DNA of 64,000 nt, taken from positions 856,063-920,062 of the forward strand of contig WBMV01003263.1 in NCBI GenBank assembly GCA_013396655.1, given 5' to 3'. Origin of the DNA: Campylorhamphus procurvoides. Its lineage: Eukaryota > Chordata > Aves > Passeriformes > Dendrocolaptidae. Numbering within the stretch: the first letter of the stretch is position 1; every line of letters starts with the position of its first letter. Both the position numbers and the translations under genes were made by a program. Positions 61,301-64,000 of this stretch are shown here, in pieces. Under the pieces are notes generated by a model, which was not told the DNA's origin, searched no databases, and saw nothing but the letters and a program-made list of their open reading frames with translations.

Positions 61301-63610
61301 CAGCCCTGCAGAACTGTTTACGTGTTATGTATATGGCATTACTTAGTGGTAAATAACTAAAAATGCTTTATATTTTTATGGGTGGAGCAGCTAAGATTAT
61401 TTTTGGGTGAATAATTTTAATGTGATGATATGTGCCCATTTCTCTGCCAGAAGGATGTGACATAGGTGGTGTCCAAGGGTTCTGCCTCAGCCCACAGGGT
61501 GTAGGCGGTGTGAATGCATGACTTGGTGTAATAAGAGCACAACACATATCTACTGAGCACAGGACTTGTTTTTAAAGAAGAAAATACTTGGCTCTTCACC
61601 CCATGACAGGCTGAAGCCTTTAAGCCAGCTGACACACAGATGGGGTTCAGTGTCAGACCCTGTGAAATGTAGTAACCCAGAGCTGTTTTCCAGCAGCAAT
61701 GGGCTACAAAAAAAACCCAAAGAAAACCCAGACAAAAATTTCCAAAAATAAACCCCACCACCCAAAACCAAAAGAAAGACCCAAATGTTTTTGGTGTGTA
61801 TTAGTTTTGAGAAAATGGAAAAACAAAGGGAATTTTAGTCTCTCTGGTGTTATGTGCTTTTATGAGTGTGACATTCCTATCACTGGTGGTTCTCTGCAGA
61901 TGTTTATTTTTACCACAGCAGCACTGAAGTACTTACTTGTGCAGTGCACATGAAATTAAGGAACCTTGCTGACATCCTTCCTACTGTGTTCCCAACCTGA
62001 TTGCAGAAAGCCTCGTCGGCCTGCTCAGTCTGGGGAATTTTGAAATACTGTCTGGTTTTGCAGAAATCTTCTCAGTAGTGAAAATAACCATTTCTGTTTT
62101 ACTCATTTGGGACTTTTGTATCTTAAGAGAACTAATCCCCATTTTTCAGAGGTCAGGGGAAAAACAGCTCACCATTTCACTGATGCAATTTAAATGAAAA
62201 TTGGGGGGATATTGGTCTCCTATCTTGTGGAGTATTTTCCTTGCTTATAAGGAAATTTCTTAGCCATATGCATGCCAGTGGAAAAATACCTGAAATTAAA
62301 CATACTTTAATGAAACATACTTGTTTTTCTTTATAGTCATTAATGGTCATACACCTTGTCTGCGGTTGTTGCTAGAAGTTGCAGACAACCCTGATGTGAC
62401 AGACGCCAAAGGACAGTAAGTTTTCTTTGTGGAGCTTTTTTTAGTTCTGTAATTCAAATAGAATCTCATATTTCTCACAGAAAGTACTTATTTGAAATAC
62501 TGTATTTCCTGCACTTCTCCTCATAGAATTTGGCAGCGATTACAAAGTACACATTTGGTTGATCTAAGCCATGTGGAAAGGACTAATCATTAATCTTAGC
62601 CTCTGCTTCATCTTTTAAACAATCTTTTATAGATGTTGAGAGCCAGATTCAATAAAAACTAACAAGCTTCTGAGATGTTTCTGTAGTCTTTTTCTTTCTA
62701 AAACATTTCTATTTCAGGGTTTGCTTGGTGTATTAGGCTAATGCAGTAGAGCACAGTGTTTATTTGAGGTGACACATCCATCTGAGATGTTCCTACAAAA
62801 ACTTTACTGCTTGTTAAATGACAGTCATAGAGGGAGGAAAAAAGTATATTTTTAAAGTGAAAATGTGAATGGTGAAAACCGTTCATTTGGGGTGTGTGGA
62901 ACATATTATGTTGCACATATAATGTCTGCAACTATAGTTTTAAATGGTGTTAGTCTTGCCTAAAAATAGGAGAATAGATCTCTTTCAGAAAAAAAATGGA
63001 AGATATGTTAGTCCAATTTTCGACCTGAATAGTTTCCTCATGTCCCTTCATCCCTTTTAAGCAATTGTGCAGTTTTGCAAAAGGAATATTTTGTCTCATT
63101 GTCATCTTGGTAACCAGCAGGGACATTCGTTCAGAAGACTTGAGTGTTGTAAAGCTCGTGTGTCATCAGAGGTGACAATAATTCTAGGTCATTAAGAGAA
63201 CAGATTATCTTGAATGCTGTTGCTCTGTAAACTGCTTACAAATGGGTTTGTTTCTATTTCATTGATGGCAGTTGGTTGTGAAATATCTTAATAATTTCAT
63301 ATAAAAGGTCTTCATGTGAGTGTCATATAGATGAGCATGGTGAAAAAACCCCAGGTTTGTGGGTAGGAATGGAGAGAAATGCAGGGCTTCCTGATTTCTC
63401 TCTATGTGTAAGTTGGCAGGGGCATTTATGGTATGATATAACATGTCATTTTATAGCTGTGACTGGTTTGCTTTTGTTTTTGTTTTTCCTAGAACTCCAC
63501 TAATGCTTGCAGTGGCATATGGGCATGTTGATGCTGTTTCTTTATTACTTGAAAAAGAAGCATCTGTAGATGCAGCTGATCTCCTGGGATGCACAGCTCT
63601 ACATCGAGGG
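4254..63610 (+). CDS. ANKRD44: ANKRD44, PP6 regulatory ankyrin repeat subunit B (partial, 19 exons)
   Basis: Gene-level entry; the individual exons follow. Joined exons read without a stop for 698 codons. About 20 units carry the ankyrin TPLH-type motif, preceded by one N-terminal repeat without it, at the usual spacing of about 33 residues. Family knowledge: ANKRD44 is a putative regulatory subunit of protein phosphatase 6, thought to work with PPP6C and a SAPS-domain subunit in substrate recognition, with 28 ankyrin repeats in roughly 990 residues in mammals. The order of repeats and segments such as [20 protein letters not shown] and the DMDRK/EELER insert fit ANKRD44 rather than ANKRD28, which I recall as lacking that insert. 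The short first coding exon is not in the window and the C-terminal third is beyond its end. I see no frameshift or internal stop, so the gene looks intact. Product identity is secure; function is inferred from orthologues. Confidence 0.96.
5449..5507. repeat. A/C-rich low-complexity tract
   Basis: A and C dominate, with C7 and repeated aaccccac-type units. It lies in intron 1, with no adjacent recognisable element body. Confidence 0.8.
7114..7137. repeat. Poly-A run, 24 nt
   Basis: An uninterrupted run of 24 A. It could be the tail of a decayed retrotransposed copy, but no recognisable element body precedes it, so it is recorded only as a homopolymer and likely length-variable site. Confidence 0.95.
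8659..8679 (-). other. Canonical G-quadruplex motif (minus strand)
   Basis: On the + strand, C-tracts of 3, 4, 4 and 4 lie at 8,659-8,661, 8,663-8,666, 8,668-8,671 and 8,676-8,679. The - strand therefore has four G-tracts with loops of 4, 1 and 1 nt. This satisfies the usual G3+ N1-7 pattern, on the non-transcribed complement of an ANKRD44 intron. Folding in cells is not shown by sequence. Confidence 0.75.
9482..9722 (-). mobile_element. CR1 non-LTR retrotransposon fragment (antisense)
   Basis: Contains the typical avian CR1 3'-region string gttgctcagagccccatcc, and further along matches to the family around cagtgcctcaccaccctcac and gtaaaaagtccctct, all as the reverse complement of the element's own strand. 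The extreme 3' end with the ATTCTATG-like terminus is absent on the left, so the copy is truncated at both ends. Identification is from memory of CR1 consensus sequences; the exact borders are approximate. Confidence 0.9.
12450..12528 (+). CDS. ANKRD44: ANKRD44 coding exon 2
   Basis: 79 nt, residues 29-54 plus the first base of codon 55. Reads [20 protein letters not shown] then ELLILS, one complete ankyrin helix pair. The acceptor is ttgtag and the donor gtaagg. The final G begins a glycine codon completed in exon 3 (phase 1). Confidence 0.97.
15819..15839 (+). other. G-quadruplex-like G-rich tract with ambiguous base
   Basis: G-tracts of 7, 3, 3 and 3 are separated by a single C, a three-base loop that includes N at 15,830, and a single T. 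This meets the G3+ N1-7 pattern. The N suggests base-calling trouble in a hard-to-read G-rich stretch or a heterozygous position. Confidence 0.75.
18111..18123. repeat. Short TA microsatellite
   Basis: Six and a half TA units, flanked by related tacatgtacg and tgtatgta sequence, forming a decayed alternating purine-pyrimidine stretch of about 30 bp. Confidence 0.85.
18381..18451 (+). CDS. ANKRD44: ANKRD44 coding exon 3
   Basis: 71 nt, completing the split glycine at residue 55 and then reading [20 protein letters not shown] and RSE (to residue 78). The acceptor is ttatttgcag and the donor gtgagt. It begins in phase 1 and ends in phase 0. It supplies the beta-hairpin and first helix of one repeat; the second helix is in exon 4. 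Confidence 0.97.
18452..22006 (+). other. ANKRD44: Intron 3 (3.6 kb)
   Basis: Phase-0 intron. Mostly unremarkable AT-rich sequence, with a T-run near 20,431-20,441, until an LTR-like piece at 21,497-21,670. The last 123 nt before exon 4, from an ATG at 21,884, stay open in the exon 4 frame. Confidence 0.8.
21497..21670 (+). mobile_element. LTR-like fragment of an endogenous retrovirus (songbird type)
   Basis: Sequence starting tgtgcattgggtttgcatgg and continuing through gagcttcccccgtgtcc and ccaatgccaggcggctcc resembles LTRs I recall from zebra finch ERV families. No internal viral coding region and no second LTR were seen, so this is at most a degraded solo LTR or LTR fragment. The right border is uncertain. 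It lies about 340 nt upstream of exon 4. Confidence 0.6.
22007..22207 (+). CDS. ANKRD44: ANKRD44 coding exon 4 (CpG-rich)
   Basis: 201 nt, residues 79-145, phase 0 at both ends. Reads [40 protein letters not shown], then [20 protein letters not shown] and ALNGHIE, spanning two repeats. The acceptor is ttgcag and the donor gtgagc. Its composition is striking: 64 of 67 codons end in G or C and I count 23 CpG dinucleotides, unlike any neighbouring exon. Overlapping long open frames on the - strand and in other frames here are explained by that composition. Being symmetric, it could be skipped without a frameshift, but two repeats would be lost. Confidence 0.98.
22208..23645 (+). other. ANKRD44: Intron 4 (1.4 kb)
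   Basis: Phase-0 intron with no recognisable element. GC content falls quickly after the first 200 nt, so the GC-rich domain is centred on exon 4. The acceptor region is ttcttccttctag. Confidence 0.85.
23646..23733 (+). CDS. ANKRD44: ANKRD44 coding exon 5
   Basis: 88 nt, residues 146-174 plus one base. Reads [20 protein letters not shown] then RALHWAAYM, ending in the first base of a glycine codon (phase 1, donor gtaagg). It completes the second helix of the repeat begun in exon 4 and starts the next repeat with RRALH in the TPLH position. Confidence 0.98.
23734..25944 (+). other. ANKRD44: Intron 5 (2.2 kb)
   Basis: Phase-1 intron. Nothing recognisable was seen: no CR1 hallmarks and no RNA gene signature. 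Several short open frames here lack any family resemblance. Confidence 0.8.
25945..26087 (+). CDS. ANKRD44: ANKRD44 coding exon 6
   Basis: 143 nt, residues 175-222. Reads [40 protein letters not shown], then QLLNLGVE. It completes the split glycine from exon 5 and ends in phase 0 with a gtatgt donor. It carries one helix 2, one full TPLH unit and the following helix. Confidence 0.98.
26088..27436 (+). other. ANKRD44: Intron 6 (1.3 kb)
   Basis: Phase-0 intron, AT-rich, with no recognised repeat or RNA gene. The acceptor is tctcattttag. Confidence 0.85.
27437..27649 (+). CDS. ANKRD44: ANKRD44 coding exon 7
   Basis: 213 nt, residues 223-293, the longest exon in the window and phase 0 at both ends. 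Reads [60 protein letters not shown], then [11 protein letters not shown]. The acceptor is ttttag and the donor gtaaaa, the latter weaker at +5. Only about 20 of 71 codons end in G or C, the opposite extreme from exon 4. The asparagine run QPNNNG in the hairpin loop is typical of ANKRD44 as I recall it. Confidence 0.98.
27650..29068 (+). other. ANKRD44: Intron 7 (1.4 kb)
   Basis: Phase-0 intron. No mobile element or RNA gene was recognised. Confidence 0.85.
29069..29147 (+). CDS. ANKRD44: ANKRD44 coding exon 8
   Basis: 79 nt, residues 294-319 plus one base. Reads [20 protein letters not shown] then QTLIQN, ending in the first G of a glycine codon (donor gtgagt). One ankyrin repeat with KSPLH; the HGRFTRSQ segment is shared by ANKRD44 and ANKRD28. 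Confidence 0.98.
30314..30530 (+). mobile_element. Decayed CR1-like LINE, reverse transcriptase fragment
   Basis: One frame reads [20 protein letters not shown], which resembles the conserved early RT block of CR1-type ORF2 proteins (tryptophan, A-N-V, then K-x-G, then an acidic stretch). It ends at a stop soon after. It is probably the 5' part of the same old insertion as the + strand CR1 sequence near 31.2-31.8 kb. Confidence 0.6.
30734..30912 (-). mobile_element. CR1 retrotransposon, 3' end (antisense)
   Basis: Begins at aatcatagaatggcctgggt, the reverse complement of the CR1 3' terminus, and continues through gttgctcagagccccatcc and ggggcatccacaacttctct. The 3' end is intact and the copy is heavily 5'-truncated, as is usual for avian CR1 insertions. 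It sits between two + strand CR1 pieces, suggesting insertion into an older copy. Confidence 0.93.
31240..31790 (+). mobile_element. Diverged CR1 LINE, ORF2 C-terminal region
   Basis: A frame near 31,418 reads [19 protein letters not shown], close to the CR1 ORF2 motif that I recall as KDLGVLVD..MSQQC. About 100 nt further, in another frame, [11 protein letters not shown] recalls the SVASRSREVI block, and later ERLKKL recalls ERLRELG. Frame changes and stops show it is long dead. Left and right limits are approximate; weaker similarity may extend to about 31,960. Confidence 0.75.
32338..32452 (+). CDS. ANKRD44: ANKRD44 coding exon 9
   Basis: 115 nt, residues 320-357 plus two bases. Reads (G)[19 protein letters not shown] then [18 protein letters not shown], ending AA of a lysine codon that is completed by G in exon 10. 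The donor is gtaggt and the acceptor tttgcag. It contains one full NTPLH repeat. Confidence 0.98.
32453..35925 (+). other. ANKRD44: Intron 9 (3.5 kb)
   Basis: Phase-2 intron. No clear mobile element. The stretch 34,270-34,560 is purine-rich and may be an old repeat relic, but nothing specific could be recognised. Confidence 0.75.
35926..36008 (+). CDS. ANKRD44: ANKRD44 coding exon 10
   Basis: 83 nt, residues 358-385 plus one base. Reads [20 protein letters not shown] then CCRKLLSS, with MFPLH replacing TPLH. The donor is gtaagt and the acceptor cctttcag. It ends in phase 1 on a glycine codon. Confidence 0.97.
36009..37330 (+). other. ANKRD44: Intron 10 (1.3 kb)
   Basis: Phase-1 intron. Nothing recognisable beyond intronic sequence. 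The acceptor is gctgtctgcag. Confidence 0.85.
37331..37394 (+). CDS. ANKRD44: ANKRD44 coding exon 11
   Basis: 64 nt, the smallest exon here, residues 386-406 plus two bases. Reads (G)[19 protein letters not shown] then G, ending GG of another glycine codon (phase 2, donor gtgagt). It supplies hairpin and helix 1; helix 2 is in exon 12. Confidence 0.97.
37395..39702 (+). other. ANKRD44: Intron 11 (2.3 kb)
   Basis: Phase-2 intron. It holds an A/C-rich tract at about 37,900-37,960 and A-runs near 38,350 and 39,507. No CR1 or RNA gene was recognised. Confidence 0.8.
39703..39771 (+). CDS. ANKRD44: ANKRD44 coding exon 12
   Basis: 69 nt, residues 407-429 plus two bases, phase 2 at both ends. Reads [20 protein letters not shown] and RG, ending AG of an arginine codon finished in exon 13. 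The acceptor is ctctttccag and the donor gtaggt. Exon 12 is symmetric, but it carries a helix 2 and hairpin, so skipping would join the helix 1 of exon 11 to that of exon 13. Confidence 0.97.
39772..40445 (+). other. ANKRD44: Intron 12 (0.67 kb, shortest)
   Basis: Phase-2 intron, the smallest in the window. A long open frame on the - strand (to 40,307) has no family resemblance and is not called. No repeat was recognised. Confidence 0.85.
40446..40586 (+). CDS. ANKRD44: ANKRD44 coding exon 13
   Basis: 141 nt, residues 430-476 plus two bases, phase 2 at both ends. Reads [40 protein letters not shown], then ASDMDRK. It ends AA of a lysine codon that can be completed either by exon 14 or by exon 15. 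The donor is gtaaga. Two repeats start in this exon; the helix 2 of the second lies in exon 15. Confidence 0.98.
40587..43406 (+). other. ANKRD44: Intron 13 (2.8 kb)
   Basis: Phase-2 intron. It contains an A14 run at 41,835-41,848 and otherwise no recognised element. The 3' end has two adjacent AAG acceptors (43,401-43,406), described as a finding. Confidence 0.85.
43407..43487 (+). CDS. ANKRD44: ANKRD44 coding exon 14, likely cassette exon
   Basis: 81 nt, 27 codons, phase 2 at both ends. After completing a lysine codon it reads [20 protein letters not shown] then KEKEAA, and its last TT begins a leucine codon completed in exon 15. The donor is gtaagt; the pyrimidine tract before the acceptor is good. 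The peptide is highly charged and not ankyrin-like, interrupting a repeat between helix 1 (exon 13) and helix 2 (exon 15). Mammalian ANKRD44, as I recall, has the corresponding segment in some isoforms, while ANKRD28 lacks it. Start chosen at 43,407 because it keeps the mammalian length; 43,404 would add one codon. Confidence 0.9.
43488..44477 (+). other. ANKRD44: Intron 14 (1.0 kb)
   Basis: Phase-2 intron flanking the cassette exon on its 3' side. AT-rich; no mobile element seen. The acceptor is ttgtccacag, with a rather weak pyrimidine tract. Confidence 0.85.
44478..44589 (+). CDS. ANKRD44: ANKRD44 coding exon 15
   Basis: 112 nt, residues 504-541 (the first codon shared with exon 14). Reads [37 protein letters not shown] and ends in phase 0 with gtgagt. 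When exon 14 is skipped, AA from exon 13 plus the first G gives lysine, producing KCLEFL, the same arrangement as in ANKRD28. Confidence 0.98.
44590..56759 (+). other. ANKRD44: Intron 15 (12.2 kb, longest)
   Basis: Phase-0 intron. Recognised content: an ancient SINE-like relic at about 51,848-51,945, a short CA repeat at 55,398-55,409 and A-rich sequence at 55,798-55,845. No ankyrin-coding sequence or second gene was found. Most of the interval shows nothing I can name. Confidence 0.75.
51848..51945 (+). mobile_element. Ancient tRNA-derived SINE-like relic
   Basis: Contains gtcccaggttcaaatctctg followed by ctctgacagagaaagaaatt and a degenerate reverse echo of the same block (cttctacgtcccaagaagag). 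The ggttcaaatc core fits an RNA polymerase III B box. The layout resembles amniote MIR-type SINEs I recall from reptile and bird genomes. No acceptor-stem pairing or A box is evident, so it is not a functional tRNA gene. Confidence 0.5.
56760..56831 (+). CDS. ANKRD44: ANKRD44 coding exon 16
   Basis: 72 nt, residues 542-565, phase 0 at both ends. Reads [20 protein letters not shown] then LHLA, finishing one helix 2 and starting the next repeat after an unusually long acidic and serine-bearing linker (FEESDSAAT). The acceptor is ttccctttccag and the donor gtaagt. Confidence 0.97.
56832..58295 (+). other. ANKRD44: Intron 16 (1.5 kb)
   Basis: Phase-0 intron with an antisense CR1 3' end at 57,374-57,530 near its middle. 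Nothing else was recognised. The acceptor is tcatacttctag. Confidence 0.85.
57374..57530 (-). mobile_element. CR1 retrotransposon 3' end, second subfamily (antisense)
   Basis: Starts cagaatcacagaatagttga and contains gacctctggagatcaagtcc and ttttgaatatctcca, which match a CR1 subfamily different from the 30.7-kb copy. The 3' terminus is present; the 5' end is truncated. It is more diverged than the 30.7-kb copy, suggesting an older insertion. Confidence 0.85.
58296..58497 (+). CDS. ANKRD44: ANKRD44 coding exon 17
   Basis: 202 nt, residues 566-632 plus one base. Reads [60 protein letters not shown], then RTPLHAS. It spans two repeats, the first with RTALD in the TPLH position. The donor is gtgagt; it ends in phase 1 on a valine codon. 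Confidence 0.98.
60155..60215. repeat. A/C-rich low-complexity tract
   Basis: About 60 bp, almost only A and C with a few T, including acaaaacccacccagccacc. Same class as the tract 1.5 kb downstream in the same intron. Confidence 0.8.
61708..61785. repeat. A/C-rich low-complexity tract
   Basis: About 78 bp made almost wholly of A and C on the + strand, in units such as aaaaccc and accaccca. Similar tracts occur near 5.45, 9.4, 29.47, 37.9 and 60.16 kb. It is not a simple-period microsatellite. Confidence 0.8.
62337..62415 (+). CDS. ANKRD44: ANKRD44 coding exon 18
   Basis: 79 nt, residues 633-658 plus two bases. Reads [20 protein letters not shown] then VTDAKG, ending CA of a glutamine codon. 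The acceptor is tctttatag and the donor gtaagt. The linker after LLLEVADNP looks three residues shorter than the mammalian form I remember. Confidence 0.97.
62416..63492 (+). other. ANKRD44: Intron 18 (1.1 kb)
   Basis: Phase-2 intron, AT-rich, no recognised element. The acceptor is gtttttgtttttcctag, with a strong pyrimidine tract. Confidence 0.85.
63493..63610 (+). CDS. ANKRD44: ANKRD44 coding exon 19
   Basis: 118 nt, residues 659-698. Reads [39 protein letters not shown], after finishing the glutamine codon of exon 18. It ends in phase 0 at CGAGGG followed by gtgact, a GT donor lacking the usual G at +5. The end was chosen because the mammalian exon, as I recall, ends at the same HRG and the frame then hits a stop two codons on. 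The next exon is outside the window. Confidence 0.92.
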
Positions 63611-64000
63611 GTGACTTAATTTTTATTACTCTTGATTATTTCTTTTACTGTGACTACAACTCACTTATAAATACAGAGATATTTAAATGTGGAAAACATT
63701 GTAAAGGATTGGAAACATGACCAAGCATAGTTAATGAGATAAAAAGCCGGACAGATTTACGCTTTGCAATGCTCTGCTTTTGACTTTATTTCACATTTGC
63801 TTAAATTAATGAGCTGAAATAGTGATCAGACCACTTTTGCTTGGCTCAAGATGCTTCATAATAGCAATCATTATTCTAATAACTGAGTACCTTGTGAATT
63901 CTGAAAATAATTTCTTTAAAAAAACTGGCGAGCACTTATGTTCTTTTTTTTTTTGAATGGTGTAAAAGGGTAAGCTTTAAGCTTTTTCTAGAGGCAGTGA
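63611..64000 (+). other. ANKRD44: Start of intron 19
   Basis: Intronic sequence to the window end. It contains a T-run near 63,943-63,954 and no recognised element. Confidence 0.8.

Larger units (their letters stand above)
58498..62336 (+). other. ANKRD44: Intron 17 (3.8 kb)
   Basis: Phase-1 intron. It has A/C-rich tracts at about 60,155-60,215 and 61,708-61,785 and a pyrimidine-rich stretch at 59,001-59,034. No mobile element or RNA gene was recognised. Confidence 0.8.

Noticed and set aside
4254..63610. Assignment to the paralogue ANKRD28 or ANKRD52
   Set aside because: The exon 14 insert, the exon 7 loop QPNNNG and repeat-specific wording fit ANKRD44; ANKRD28 differs at these places as I recall it.
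1..64000. CRISPR arrays, operons, phage or other prokaryotic systems
   Set aside because: No regular direct repeats with spacers and no dense coding; the window is a single intron-rich vertebrate gene.

Overview
This is vertebrate, almost certainly avian, nuclear DNA. The main evidence is one large multi-exon gene with GT-AG introns, fragments of chicken-repeat-1 (CR1) retrotransposons in several introns, and a piece resembling songbird endogenous-retrovirus LTRs at about 21.5 kb. That LTR piece makes a passerine more likely than a galliform, but this rests on my recollection of the families and not on a search. The sequence is AT-rich, carries one ambiguous base (N at 15,830), and shows no bacterial-style gene organisation.

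The whole window lies inside one gene on the + strand, ANKRD44 (protein phosphatase 6 ankyrin-repeat subunit B, PP6-ARS-B). I assembled 19 coding exons, 4,254-4,337 through 63,493-63,610. Joined, they give 2,094 nt, exactly 698 codons, with every junction in frame and 21 ankyrin-type repeat units. The first coding exon (a short N-terminal stretch) lies upstream of base 1, and about the last third of the protein lies downstream of base 64,000. The repeat-by-repeat order and the diagnostic segments match ANKRD44 rather than its paralogue ANKRD28.

Layout: 1-4,253, end of a 5' intron; 4,254-18,451, three short exons separated by large introns; 22,007-29,147, five exons covering repeats 4-11, including an extremely GC- and CpG-rich exon 4; 32,338-44,589, seven exons, among them an 81-nt symmetric exon (43,407-43,487) that looks like an in-frame cassette; 44,590-56,759, a 12.2-kb intron; 56,760-63,610, the last four exons. 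Introns contain CR1 fragments (near 9.5, 30.3-32.0 and 57.4 kb), an ancient tRNA-derived SINE-like relic (51.85 kb), an LTR-like piece (21.5 kb), two G-quadruplex-type motifs and many short A/C- or T-rich tracts. I found no convincing second gene, structural RNA gene or processed pseudogene on either strand.

The encoded protein is expected to be a long ankyrin solenoid that joins the PP6 catalytic subunit and a SAPS-domain subunit and contributes to substrate recognition; that role comes from family knowledge. No previously undescribed system is evident. The observations most worth following are the cassette exon that inserts a charged 27-residue loop inside one ankyrin repeat, the isolated CpG-island-like exon 4 with an LTR-like piece just upstream, and a non-consensus donor after exon 19.
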